A stretch of 37,107 bases of DNA from Bacteroidota bacterium. GTDB lineage: Bacteria > Bacteroidota > Bacteroidia > M30B66. Each line of letters starts with the position of its first letter. The stretch's first letter is position 1. The stretch spans positions 1 through 37,107 of the forward strand of contig JAIXYK010000003.1 in the NCBI GenBank assembly GCA_027490225.1, read 5' to 3'. Under the pieces are notes generated by a model. It did not search any database and was not told the DNA's origin. It was given only the letters and a program-made list of their open reading frames with translations. The position numbers and the translations under genes are program-made. This document shows positions 7,132 to 15,572 of the stretch, piece after piece.

Positions 7132-8879
7132 ATGAAAAACTACTCAATGTAAAAAACCTCTGTGTTACTTTTGAGAAAAACTCAAAGCAATTTAGCGCAG
7201 TAAACAATGTAAATTTTGACATTCAAAAAGGCGAATGCCTTGGAATTATTGGAGAATCTGGTTCCGGCAAATCTATAACAGCCTTGTCTATCATGCGGCT
7301 TGTCGCGTTAAATAGAAACACTTCTATTTCAGGTGAAATAAATTTTATCAAAAAGGGCGTAACTACCAACTTAATGGAGAAGCCCTTGAAGAGCATGCAC
7401 AACTGGCGGGGAAGCAATATTGGAATGGTTTTTCAAGAACCCATGTCTTCTTTAAATCCAGTTTTGAATTGTGGATATCAGATTCAGGAAGCTGTGAAGC
7501 TACACCTACAACTTACTGATGCGCAAGCCAAAAGCCGCACGCTGGAACTTTTAAATGAGGTGCAAATCAAAAATGGGGTTTCCGTTTATACTGCTTATCC
7601 ACATGAATTATCGGGAGGACAAAAGCAAAGAATAATGATTGCTATGGCGCTTGCAGGAAATCCAGAATTACTAATTGCTGATGAGCCTACTACTTCTTTG
7701 GATGTAACAGTGCAAAGAGAAATTTTAGACTTGCTGCTGCAAATGCAAATGAAGCAAAACATGAGCATGCTATTTATAACCCACGATTTTGGTGTACTCA
7801 CTAAAATTGCTGATAGGGCATTGGTGATGAAAAGCGGAAGTATTGTGGAGGAAAATAGCATTGTAAACCTGCTGAATGCTCCAACACATGCTTATACAAA
7901 AGCATTGATTAATTGCAGAATTCCGTTGAGTAATCGGTTTAAAAAACTACCTACTTTACAAGAAAATGCGCCGGTAAGTATTGTTGATAATGGCATAAGA
8001 ACAGCGCGTTTAGAACAATTATATGCGCAGGAGCCAATTTTGAGTATAAAAAATTTGAGTGCGCAATATGCAAGAAGGAATTCCTTGTTTAGCATTCAAA
8101 AAGAACAAATTGGTGCGCTTAAAAATATTCATATCGATATTTACCCAGGTGAAACCTTTGGAATTGTGGGAGAATCGGGAAGTGGAAAATCAACTTTAGG
8201 AAAATGTATCGTTGGATTGATTCAAGATATTTCAGGAAACATTCATTTTGAAGGCAAAACGCTGGCTAACCTTTCGCCGGCTGAACTTAGAAACTGGAGA
8301 AAAAATATTCAATATGTGTATCAAGACCCGTTTGCAGCATTGAATCCCAAAATGAGCATTGGTGCCGCTATTATGGAACCACTCGAGGCACATGCTATTT
8401 TAAAAACATTCACCGAAAGAAAAGAAAAGGCACTTGAGTTATTAGCTAAAGTGGGGCTTCAAAGTGACTGCTTTTTAAAGCTACCTCATGAGTTTTCGGG
8501 TGGAGAACGCCAGCGCATTTGCATTGCAAGAGCTTTGGCTTTAAATCCTAAAATATTGATTTGCGACGAGTCTGTTTCGGCCTTAGATGTTTCTATACAA
8601 GCTCAGATCATTAACTTGTTAAACGATTTGAAAAGTGAATGTGGATTTAGTTTGATTTTTATTTCGCACGATATACAGATTGTTCGTTATGTTTCAGACA
8701 GAATATTAGTGCTTCATAATGGTGAAGCTGAAGAATTGAATGAGGCTGATGCTTTGTGTAATCATCCTCAAAAACAATACACACAAGAACTATTAGCTGC
8801 GGTTCCCAAAGGTACAGTGGAAGAATACTTTGAAACCCAGCAAAAGAAAAAATCAATACTTACCACTTATGATAATTAG
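7128..8879 (+). CDS. Double-domain ABC transporter ATPase (oligopeptide/dipeptide type)
   Basis: A 583-residue protein with two complete ATPase domains of the DppD/DppF (OppD/OppF) type fused in one chain, like E. coli GsiA and YejF. Domain 1 has Walker A GESGSGKS (42-49), signature LSGGQKQR (161-168) and Walker B LLIADEPT. Domain 2 has Walker A GESGSGKS (348-355), signature FSGGERQR (456-463) and Walker B ILICDESVSALD. Each domain has its H-loop (FITHDFG, FISHDIQ), so both sites look active. The start is a GTG overlapping the lipoprotein stop; no in-frame ATG is close. The 3' end overlaps the engB start by 11 bases. No permease or binding-protein gene is next to it, so the transported substrate cannot be named. 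Confidence 0.92.
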   Translation: MNEKLLNVKNLCVTFEKNSKQFSAVNNVNFDIQKGECLGIIGESGSGKSITALSIMRLVALNRNTSISGEINFIKKGVTTNLMEKPLKSMHNWRGSNIGMVFQEPMSSLNPVLNCGYQIQEAVKLHLQLTDAQAKSRTLELLNEVQIKNGVSVYTAYPHELSGGQKQRIMIAMALAGNPELLIADEPTTSLDVTVQREILDLLLQMQMKQNMSMLFITHDFGVLTKIADRALVMKSGSIVEENSIVNLLNAPTHAYTKALINCRIPLSNRFKKLPTLQENAPVSIVDNGIRTARLEQLYAQEPILSIKNLSAQYARRNSLFSIQKEQIGALKNIHIDIYPGETFGIVGESGSGKSTLGKCIVGLIQDISGNIHFEGKTLANLSPAELRNWRKNIQYVYQDPFAALNPKMSIGAAIMEPLEAHAILKTFTERKEKALELLAKVGLQSDCFLKLPHEFSGGERQRICIARALALNPKILICDESVSALDVSIQAQIINLLNDLKSECGFSLIFISHDIQIVRYVSDRILVLHNGEAEELNEADALCNHPQKQYTQELLAAVPKGTVEEYFETQQKKKSILTTYDN

Positions 8880-9504
8880 AACTGCAACATTTGTTATAAG
8901 TAATTCTGATGTGAGTCGCTGCCCTGCGCCCAACTTACCTGAATATGCTTTTATTGGACGCTCTAATGTGGGAAAAAGTTCTTTGATTAATATGCTTACC
9001 AACAGAGCAAAATTGGCCAAAACATCGGGCAAACCCGGTAAAACCCAACTTATTAATCATTTTTTAATCAACGACAATTGGTATTTAGTTGATTTACCTG
9101 GTTATGGATATGCCAGAACCAGCAAAGAATTGATTGCTGGTTTTAGCAAAATAAACCACGATTATATTGCAAACAGGCCTAATCTATTGAATTTGTTTGT
9201 GCTGATTGACATTCGATTGGAGCCGCAAGAAATTGACCTTAAATTTTTAAGGTGGCTAGGCACCAATGGTGTTCCGTTTACCATGCTCTTTACAAAAGCA
9301 GATAAATTAACACATAATAAAATTCAATCTCATTTGGCAGCTTATAAAAAAATTGTGCTTTTAGAATGGGAAGAAATGCCTGCATACATTGTTACTTCAG
9401 CAGAATCGGGAGCAGGTAAAGAAGAGGTGTTGAAATTGATTGATGAAACAAATGGAACTTTTGGGTTTCAAGCATTAACAAAAACAGATAAAGGAGATTT
9501 CTGA
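8869..9504 (+). CDS. engB: Ribosome biogenesis GTPase EngB (YihA/YsxC)
   Basis: A 211-residue GTPase needed for large ribosomal subunit assembly. It has the G1 motif GRSNVGKSS (30-38), a G2-region TSGKPGKTQ, G3 DLPGYGYA, G4 TKAD and a G5-like TSAESG. I choose ATG 8869 (MIIRTATF), which overlaps the end of the ABC ATPase by 11 bases; an in-frame TTG at 8830 would overlap more and adds residues not typical of the family. Its position suggests co-transcription with the transporter ATPase, although the functions look unrelated. The length is normal for EngB, with a short tail after the G domain. Confidence 0.96.
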   Translation: MIIRTATFVISNSDVSRCPAPNLPEYAFIGRSNVGKSSLINMLTNRAKLAKTSGKPGKTQLINHFLINDNWYLVDLPGYGYARTSKELIAGFSKINHDYIANRPNLLNLFVLIDIRLEPQEIDLKFLRWLGTNGVPFTMLFTKADKLTHNKIQSHLAAYKKIVLLEWEEMPAYIVTSAESGAGKEEVLKLIDETNGTFGFQALTKTDKGDF

Positions 9505-9505
9505 A

Positions 9506-9557
9506 AGCTCACTTCGACAAGCTCAGTGGCCGCAGTGACCGCTATTGCTGCAGTGAC
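9506..9557. repeat. Short direct repeats in a convergent intergenic gap
   Basis: AGCTCA occurs at 9506 and 9520, and GCAGTGAC at 9532-9539 and 9550-9557, an 18-base period. The segment also holds CTTCGACAAGCTCAG, a string I recall as frequent in intergenic DNA of several bacteria. It is more GC-rich than the flanking genes and sits between the engB and T9SS cargo 3' ends. It may be a remnant of a dispersed intergenic repeat. Confidence 0.4.
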
Positions 9558-9596
9558 TTTCTTGTACACCATGCTTAAAAGCGCTAAGAATTTCAA

Positions 9597-11294
9597 TTAG
9601 TAAAAAAGGCTAATCGCACCTCTTTTTTCGTACTTATTTTCACCCGAAGAAGCTTTTAGTAAATAAAAATAAGTTCCTGCGGGAAGCAATTTCCCGGCAA
9701 CATCACGTCCGTTCCAACTAAGTTTCGAAAACGTTGTTTCAAAAACAATTGTTCCCCAGCGGTCAAAAATTACTAATGAAAAATTCTGCAAACCGCTATT
9801 GGTAAAAGACAATTCATCATTTATTCCATCATCATTTGGCGAAAACGAATTGGGAAATAACAGACCTTCCACAATGGTTATTTTTTTTTGAGCTGTATCT
9901 GTGCAGCCAAAGTTATTGGTTGCAAATAGCGTTACTAGATAATCGCCCGGCTCATCAAATGTCCAATTTAACACAGAATCAATAATAGGTCCTTGATTAT
10001 TGATAGTCCAGCTGAAAAAAGGAGCATCAACAGTACTATTAACAAAAGTAAATACCTGATCTTCAAAGGGCAATTCAGCTAAATTTGATACAAATTGCGC
10101 TGAAGGATTTGGTAAGATACTTACAGTGAAATTTGTTGGCAAAGAGGAGCATCCTGAAAAATCTGTAGTTGTAAGACTTACTATACCAAATTGAGCTGTA
10201 GTCCAATTTACATTTGCAGTTTGCGCAAAAGTACTTCCTTGAATGTTTCCTCCAGCTGCAGACCAAATCAAAGTGTTGTTTCCGAAATTTCCTGCTTGAT
10301 AAATATTACTATTATCGTTTTCACAAACTGCAGAATCTCCAGAAATAGAAGGTTGTTGAGGTCTTTTTCGGCAAAGTAAAAAAGCCCTGTCAGTTGCTCC
10401 CGCCACGTTGCCAGTGAATGTAACGATACTGTTTGTAGAAGAGGCATTTAAATTATTGTTTAATTGCCAAATTGCAGCTCCACTTGTTGCTCTCGAACAC
10501 AAATGTGTAAAAGGAAGCGTTAACAACGAATCAATTTTAATTGAAATAGAAAAACCTGTATTCTCATTTCCTTTTATTAAGTGATAGAAATTTGCGTTGG
10601 TAGAACAAATGCTGCTGTCTACAAAAGTGCGAGGCAATCCTTCTGCACTTGCATCTGCAAAAGCGAAACGGGCTTCCATATCAGCACTGTCGGCTGGTAT
10701 TGACAACGTTATTGGACTATAGATTGTATCCCATCCCAAAGGAAATAAATAAGTACTATTTGCCAATAACTTCCTTTTTAATGCACCCTGAAAAGCAGCA
10801 CTAACAAATCCGGTAGTTCTTGTTATTGCATTCAAATTACCAGAACTAACAAAAAGCACATTATTGTTTAGACTGAATTCTTTATCATTAAGAGCAAGGG
10901 TTGCTGTTTGCACATTTCTGAGCAGCTCTTTTTTTCCAATTCCAAGTGCAGCAATATGATTCAAATGAATAGCTGAATCTCCTTTAAGTACTTGCGTATT
11001 TCCAATTAGATTAAGCGCTCCGGCGGCATTTGCGTTTAAAATCCCATTATTTATAAAGTCAGCTTGTAATTCAATAATTCCTGAGTTGGTGAAAGAAGCA
11101 TTATTTAAAAAATCGCCTTTAATATGCAATGAATCTTCTTGTTGGAAAGTTCCATTATTTGCATTTTCAAACGAACCATTAATTTTAAGAATGGTAGAAT
11201 TTACTATTGTTGCGCCGTTTGAATAGAATAAGGCTTGTGCAAAAGCATCAAACCTAACTAGCAACAGCATAAACAGCAAAACTCTGGTTATCAT
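9597..11294 (-). CDS. Secreted PKD-domain protein with T9SS type B (gliding-associated) C-terminal domain
   Basis: A 565-residue exoprotein. It opens with a signal peptide ending near DAFAQA, followed by a repeat-rich N-terminal half (NGSFENANNGTF, GDFLNNASFTNSG, ADFINNGILNA). An Ig-like domain and a PKD-like domain follow at about residues 390-475 (FTFDEPGDYLVTLFATN-type strand). The C-terminal 85 or so residues are the CHU_C/gliding-motility-associated domain: PNSFSPNDDGINDELSF, LVIFDRWGTIVFE, WNGRD, LPAGTYFYLL. This is the T9SS type B signal. Its ATG overlaps the gldC stop as ATGA (11291-11294), so it is translated with gldC. It is probably surface-exposed and adhesin-like. The substrate status is well supported; the binding partner is unknown. 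Confidence 0.87.
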   Translation of the reverse strand: MITRVLLFMLLLVRFDAFAQALFYSNGATIVNSTILKINGSFENANNGTFQQEDSLHIKGDFLNNASFTNSGIIELQADFINNGILNANAAGALNLIGNTQVLKGDSAIHLNHIAALGIGKKELLRNVQTATLALNDKEFSLNNNVLFVSSGNLNAITRTTGFVSAAFQGALKRKLLANSTYLFPLGWDTIYSPITLSIPADSADMEARFAFADASAEGLPRTFVDSSICSTNANFYHLIKGNENTGFSISIKIDSLLTLPFTHLCSRATSGAAIWQLNNNLNASSTNSIVTFTGNVAGATDRAFLLCRKRPQQPSISGDSAVCENDNSNIYQAGNFGNNTLIWSAAGGNIQGSTFAQTANVNWTTAQFGIVSLTTTDFSGCSSLPTNFTVSILPNPSAQFVSNLAELPFEDQVFTFVNSTVDAPFFSWTINNQGPIIDSVLNWTFDEPGDYLVTLFATNNFGCTDTAQKKITIVEGLLFPNSFSPNDDGINDELSFTNSGLQNFSLVIFDRWGTIVFETTFSKLSWNGRDVAGKLLPAGTYFYLLKASSGENKYEKRGAISLFY

Positions 11295-11635
11295 GCTTTT
11301 TCGGGTGCAATCAAATTTAATTTCTCGGCATAGTAAGCTCCGAAGTCGCGCATTGTTTCTGCCATCTTATCTTCTCCTGTAGCTCTTTCTAAAGTATCGG
11401 CCATCAATAGTAAACTCTGGTGAATGAACTTTTTCATTTCATCAACACTTAAATCTTTTGTCCAAAGGTCTACTCTTAATGTATTTTCTTCGGAAGGGTC
11501 CCAAACGCTGAGCATCACTGCTGTTGCATTTTGATCTTTTACGCTACCATCTGTTGCGTCCCAAGTGATTTTCTCAGGTACCTTATTTATGTCTAATTCT
11601 ACGTGAAATGTGATGTCTGATTTAGTGGTACTCAT
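11291..11635 (-). CDS. gldC: Gliding motility protein GldC
   Basis: A 114-residue cytoplasmic protein recognised as GldC, with IxxxVxLDxNKVPEKITWDATDG near its N-terminus (FHVELDINKVPEKITWDA) and LWTKDLSVDEMKKFIHQ later. In Flavobacterium johnsoniae gldB and gldC are adjacent, and GldC is an accessory component whose loss impairs gliding. Here the ATG overlaps the gldB stop (ATGA at 11632-11635) and its own TGA overlaps the start of the T9SS cargo gene in the same way. The product therefore sits in the middle of a tightly coupled three-gene operon. The biochemical function of GldC is not known. Confidence 0.92.
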   Translation of the reverse strand: MSTTKSDITFHVELDINKVPEKITWDATDGSVKDQNATAVMLSVWDPSEENTLRVDLWTKDLSVDEMKKFIHQSLLLMADTLERATGEDKMAETMRDFGAYYAEKLNLIAPEKA

Positions 11636-12675
11636 TTTTTATTTGGTTTATAACCTGATTGATTAAAGATTTGATGTAAATTCTGATTATTCATTAATTG
11701 TGGCAAAGTTACATCAGGATGTTTAAACATGTAACTGTTTACGATTTCAAATCCTAACCAAACACCAATTCGAGCTGGCGATTCTTTAGGAAACCCGTTT
11801 GTAAATGGTCCGTCATTAATATAAGCTGTCCTTAATTTAAAATCGGAATTGAAAAATATCTTTTGGTCTATGAAATGCGCCCAAATTTCAGCTGCGTGTT
11901 CTTCACACCATTTTAAATGTGCTGGATTATAGGATAGTATGTTTTCTTTTGTTTCTTCGGGAATGAGTTGTTGGGTGAGATATAGAATTTTTCCATGGTA
12001 AATCATCCAAGAAATAAGGTCTTGTTGCATGGCTTTCATTTCGAAAGTCGCTAAACAGAAACCGCGCAGCATGTCACTCATTATTAAGTCTTTGCGCATT
12101 TTTTCTATTTTGTATTTTTCAAACTGTCTCCATTTGTAAAATTTGAAACTTTCACCAAGGTACATATCTAAACCAATGGCCAAGCTTGAATCTGAAATAG
12201 CAATATTGTAATTAAGCGCAGACATCATTGTATAGATTTTGGGAATGCTGCTATCCGGAAAAGCTGCATGATAACGGCCAAATGCAATTCCAGCTTTTTC
12301 TTGGAGCTCATTAACATTTGGAAACTGCTTTTTTACTTCCTTGTACAATTCATCTACATCTGGATCTTCCAAAAAATGTATAATATTTTGCTTGAAAATT
12401 GGTTCATTTCTATTACCTAAACGAATAATTTGGGAGCTAAATAAATCGAAGAAGTTGCCATATTTTTTGACTAACCTCATAGTATCATTGGTAAATGTTT
12501 CAGATTTTATGGCAAATAAGTCATTTTCAAATCGCTCAATATCAACTTTTAATGGCGTAATCTTCTTTTCTGAAATAGTTGCTTCAATGCGGTCTTCTAC
12601 TTTGTTTTCTGTTCCTCCACATCCACAAAGTAGTGTTGAAAAAATCAGCCAAATAAACAGTTTAAGTAGTTTCAT
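11632..12675 (-). CDS. gldB: Gliding motility lipoprotein GldB
   Basis: A 347-residue lipoprotein. The signal peptide MKLLKLFIWLIFSTLLCGC puts the lipid-modified residue at Cys19. Family features include PLKVDIERFENDLF (about 42-55), AIGLDMYLGESFKFYKW and the C-terminal PARIGVWLGFEIVNSYM. GldB is required for gliding in F. johnsoniae and is conserved in many Bacteroidota, including non-gliders. It is likely anchored in the inner or outer membrane facing the periplasm. It is the first gene of the gldB-gldC-cargo operon, divergent from the beta-barrel gene at 12774. The start is ATG 12675, matching the signal peptide. Confidence 0.93.
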   Translation of the reverse strand: MKLLKLFIWLIFSTLLCGCGGTENKVEDRIEATISEKKITPLKVDIERFENDLFAIKSETFTNDTMRLVKKYGNFFDLFSSQIIRLGNRNEPIFKQNIIHFLEDPDVDELYKEVKKQFPNVNELQEKAGIAFGRYHAAFPDSSIPKIYTMMSALNYNIAISDSSLAIGLDMYLGESFKFYKWRQFEKYKIEKMRKDLIMSDMLRGFCLATFEMKAMQQDLISWMIYHGKILYLTQQLIPEETKENILSYNPAHLKWCEEHAAEIWAHFIDQKIFFNSDFKLRTAYINDGPFTNGFPKESPARIGVWLGFEIVNSYMFKHPDVTLPQLMNNQNLHQIFNQSGYKPNKK

Positions 12676-12690
12676 AAAATAGAATCACAT

Positions 12691-12698
12691 TATCTTTG
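12691..12698 (+). promoter_or_regulatory. Bacteroidota-type -7 promoter element
   Basis: TATCTTTG matches TAnnTTTG exactly and is followed by CAAAAAGG. It lies in the gldB/beta-barrel divergent gap, 75 bases before the barrel gene's ATG at 12774, a leader of usual length. The -33 TTG is not obvious. Confidence 0.45.
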
Positions 12699-12773
12699 CA
12701 AAAAGGTCAAAATTAATAAAACAAATGCCTTGTGTTGAATCTCCTTTCAACAAACCTTAAAATACTTAGAAAC

Positions 12774-13490
12774 ATGAAAAATATTAAATTAATTATTTGC
12801 AGTATAGCCTTATTAAGCTTACAATTAAATGCCCAAGAAAGTAAACGAAAATTTAGATTCGGGCTAAGAGTTGCTCCTCAAATAACTTGGATTAAAGCGG
12901 ATTATAAAAATATTCCACCAAATGAATCTTATGAAAATGGTGGAGTAAATGTTGGATTTTCATGGGGGCCACAAGCCGAAATTCAAATGAATGATCAATT
13001 TGCTATTCAAACTGGTGTGGATGTTAATTATAGTACAGGTAAAGTTAAAGGTACAATTACAACATTAAACACAGTGCAAACCTTGGATCAGGTTTATAAA
13101 ATGAGGTTTATTGAAATTCCATTTGGTATTAAAGCCAGAACAAAAGAAATTGGATACATGCGTTATTTTTTCAATATAGGATTGAGTGCTGGTTTCAGGT
13201 ACCGTGCTAATACAGAGTTTTCTACATCTGTAAACAATACCTCAAAAATTACAGTTTTAAGTTCTAATAGTAACGATTTTGTAAATCTATTCAGAGGTGC
13301 TTATTTCTTAGGTGGAGGAGTTGAATATTCAATAAGTGGAAATACAGCACTAGTTGGAGGAATTGTTTTTAATAACGGAATTACCAATTTATTGAAATCA
13401 CAAAATTCTACAAATGTTAGCAATCCTAATTTTGCTGATGAAAGAGCAATTTTAAATTATCTTCAGTTGAACATCGGCGTTTTGTTTTAA
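12774..13490 (+). CDS. Outer-membrane beta-barrel protein (PorT-like fold family)
   Basis: A 238-residue protein with a signal peptide (MKNIKLIICSIALLSLQLNAQ) followed by alternating amphipathic strands typical of a small eight-stranded outer-membrane barrel (FRFGLRVAPQITW, FAIQTGVDVNYSTGKVKG, GAYFLGGGVEYSISG), ending NYLQLNIGVLF with the terminal aromatic residue expected of a BamA substrate. It fits the outer-membrane beta-barrel family that includes PorT, but nothing specific identifies it as PorT itself. I use ATG 12774; a GTG at 12732 would put residues in front of the signal peptide. A terminator follows at 13510. The function is unknown beyond outer-membrane location. Confidence 0.82.
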   Translation: MKNIKLIICSIALLSLQLNAQESKRKFRFGLRVAPQITWIKADYKNIPPNESYENGGVNVGFSWGPQAEIQMNDQFAIQTGVDVNYSTGKVKGTITTLNTVQTLDQVYKMRFIEIPFGIKARTKEIGYMRYFFNIGLSAGFRYRANTEFSTSVNNTSKITVLSSNSNDFVNLFRGAYFLGGGVEYSISGNTALVGGIVFNNGITNLLKSQNSTNVSNPNFADERAILNYLQLNIGVLF

Positions 13491-13509
13491 AAATTAATTT
13501 TACGAAGTA

Positions 13510-13540
13510 AGCCCGCAATTAAACAGGCGGGCTTTTTTTA
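13510..13540 (+). terminator. Intrinsic terminator after the beta-barrel gene
   Basis: AGCCCGC (13510-13516) pairs with GCGGGCT (13527-13533), a perfect seven-base-pair stem with a ten-base loop, followed at once by a run of T residues to 13539. It separates the barrel gene from nadE, which starts 12 bases later, so nadE must have its own start signal or rely on read-through. Confidence 0.88.
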
Positions 13541-13551
13541 TTTTTACAATT

Positions 13552-15207
13552 ATGAAAATTGCACTTGCTCAAATTAATACACATATTGGAAACTTTGAAG
13601 CGAACAAATCAAAGATTATTTCTGCCATAAAAAGAGCAGAAAAAGATGGCGCTGACATCATTGTATTTCCTGAATTGAGCATTTGTGGTTATCCACCGCT
13701 CGACTTTTTAGAGTTTAATGATTTTATAAAAAGGTGCTTAATTGCAATCGATGAGATAGCACTTGAATGCAAAAATATTGCTGCAATAGTTGGAGGACCT
13801 AGTATAAATCCAAAAGTTGAAGGAAAAAACCTTTTTAATTCTGCATTTTTCATTTATGGCGGCGAAGTTAAAAGAGTTGTGCATAAAACACTTTTACCAA
13901 ATTATGATGTATTTGATGAATACCGCTATTTCGAGTCAAATGAAGATTTCCATTGCATCGAGTACAAAGGAGAAACCATCGCATTAACCATTTGTGAGGA
14001 CCTTTGGGACATTGATGATGATAAGATGTATGTAAAATGGCCCATGGATGAGCTGATAAAACAGCAGCCAACTGTTATGATAAATATTGCAGCTTCTCCT
14101 TTTTCTTACGCGCATGCAGAAAATCGCAAGCGGGTCTTACATCAAACAGCCAATAAATTTAATTTACCCATTTTTTACGTGAATCACGTTGGGGCACAAA
14201 CTGAATTGGTTTTCGATGGAGGTTCACTGGTAATGAATGCCAAAGGAAATGTGGTATGCGAATTAGCATATTTCGAAGAAGATTTTCGCGTTTTTGAATT
14301 AGATTGGGTAAAAACTGCTAAGAGCATTCCTTTTGAAATGAGTAATAACTTTGTGGGTGAAGACCTCTATATTTCAAGGATTCATTCAGCATTAATTTTA
14401 GGCATTAGAGATTATTTTGGAAAAATGGGGTTCACCAAAGCAATTTTGGGCTTAAGCGGAGGAATTGATTCTGCTGTTGTATTTGCGCTGGCGGCTGAGG
14501 CGCTGGGGAATGAAAATGTGTTGGGTATTTTAATGCCATCTCCTTATTCCAGTGAACATTCTATTGCTGATGCATTACAATTAGCCAAGCATCTAAATGC
14601 TGCCACTTCAACCATTCCTATTTCTCCTGCTTTTGAAGCGATAAAACATTCACTTTCGCCTGAGTTTGAAGGACTGGCTGAAGACTTAACCGAAGAAAAC
14701 ATGCAAGCCAGGATTCGCGGTGTTTTGTTAATGGCGATGAGCAATAAAAAAGGGTATATACTTTTAAATACTTCTAATAAAAGTGAAGCTGCCGTTGGTT
14801 ATGGAACTTTGTACGGTGATATGTGCGGTGGACTTTCTGTAATTGGAGATGTGTATAAAACACAAGTATATGCACTGGCAAATTATATAAACCGAGCAAA
14901 AGAAATTATACCTATTAATAGCATTATAAAACCACCAAGTGCGGAATTGAGGCCAGACCAGAAAGACAGCGATTCTCTGCCTGATTATGAAATTTTAGAT
15001 AAGGTGCTTTACAATTATATTGAACTAAAGAAAGGTCCTGAAGAAATAATAAACCAAGGTTTTGATAAAGCTTTGGTGAATCGTGTATTGAAAATGGTAA
15101 ATACTAATGAGTACAAGCGTTTTCAAACACCTCCAATGATTCGTGTTTCTACCAAAGCATTTGGCCTTGGGCGCAGAATGCCTTTGGTGGGGAAATATTT
15201 GTCTTAA
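13552..15207 (+). CDS. nadE: Glutamine-dependent NAD+ synthetase
   Basis: A 551-residue two-domain enzyme that makes NAD+ from deamido-NAD, ATP and glutamine in the cytoplasm. The N-terminal nitrilase-like amidase has the catalytic Glu41 (FPELSICGYPPLDF), Lys112 (HKTLLPNYDVFDEYRYF) and Cys148 (ICEDLW). The C-terminal synthetase has the ATP pyrophosphatase loop SGGIDS at 302-307 and SNKSEAAVGYGTLYGDMCGG. The length is normal for the fused bacterial form. The ATG at 13552 comes directly after the preceding terminator. nadE is near gldBC in some Flavobacterium genomes, and this window shows the same neighbourhood with the barrel gene in between. Confidence 0.97.
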   Translation: MKIALAQINTHIGNFEANKSKIISAIKRAEKDGADIIVFPELSICGYPPLDFLEFNDFIKRCLIAIDEIALECKNIAAIVGGPSINPKVEGKNLFNSAFFIYGGEVKRVVHKTLLPNYDVFDEYRYFESNEDFHCIEYKGETIALTICEDLWDIDDDKMYVKWPMDELIKQQPTVMINIAASPFSYAHAENRKRVLHQTANKFNLPIFYVNHVGAQTELVFDGGSLVMNAKGNVVCELAYFEEDFRVFELDWVKTAKSIPFEMSNNFVGEDLYISRIHSALILGIRDYFGKMGFTKAILGLSGGIDSAVVFALAAEALGNENVLGILMPSPYSSEHSIADALQLAKHLNAATSTIPISPAFEAIKHSLSPEFEGLAEDLTEENMQARIRGVLLMAMSNKKGYILLNTSNKSEAAVGYGTLYGDMCGGLSVIGDVYKTQVYALANYINRAKEIIPINSIIKPPSAELRPDQKDSDSLPDYEILDKVLYNYIELKKGPEEIINQGFDKALVNRVLKMVNTNEYKRFQTPPMIRVSTKAFGLGRRMPLVGKYLS

Positions 15208-15572
15208 AGCTTGCCTTTGGGCGTGTCCCTTCGGGCCGGTCTATTCGCTGCAAGTCCTCGCTCGTGCCTCGCTGTGGGCTTTTCGCTGCTATACCTCACG
15301 CGGGCATTCAAGAAAAAGTAGAAAGTTGGAGAGGGAAAAGTAGAAAGGAAAAAGGAAAAAGTTTTTTTAAAGTTTTGAGTTGTGAGTTGTGAGTCGGTTT
15401 GTTTTAATCTAAAAGCACGCAAAAAAGGTGATAAACCAACATAAATGAACTTTCACAAATTGTTTATAGAGCATCAATGCTACATGATGAAACCGAAGTG
15501 TTGCTGAACATGATGAAATAGCCGATAACACCATAGAGTGATTATCTATCCTATATGGAAAAAATAACTAGT
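15208..15572. other. 365-base gene-free stretch with repeat, simple repeats and a possible gene remnant
   Basis: Between nadE and the cargo gene. It holds the GC-rich repeat copy A (15215-15307), a purine-rich tract with AAAAGTAGAAAG at 15314 and 15336 (22-base period), a short GAGTTGT duplication near 15378, and a 26-codon open stretch at 15441-15521 that translates to coding-looking sequence but has no proper start. I see no RNA gene. Confidence 0.6.
15215..15307 (+). repeat. GC-rich dispersed intergenic repeat, copy A
   Basis: A GC-rich block in AT-rich surroundings. Its core (15253-15292) matches the reverse complement of 17293-17331 at about 31 of 40 positions: AGTCCTCGCTC, TCGCT, GGGCT and CTGCTAT are shared in the same order, and both copies have TTTGGGCG further out. 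The arrangement resembles intergenic repeats of other Bacteroidota genomes, as far as I recall. Confidence 0.65.

Noticed and set aside
12774-13490. Naming the barrel protein PorT because it is near gld genes
   Set aside because: It fits the general outer-membrane barrel family, but I see no motif that separates PorT from other members.
15208-15310. Repeat copy A as an RNA gene (tRNA or small RNA)
   Set aside because: No cloverleaf or conserved RNA core is visible, and a second inverted copy at 17281 points to a dispersed repeat.
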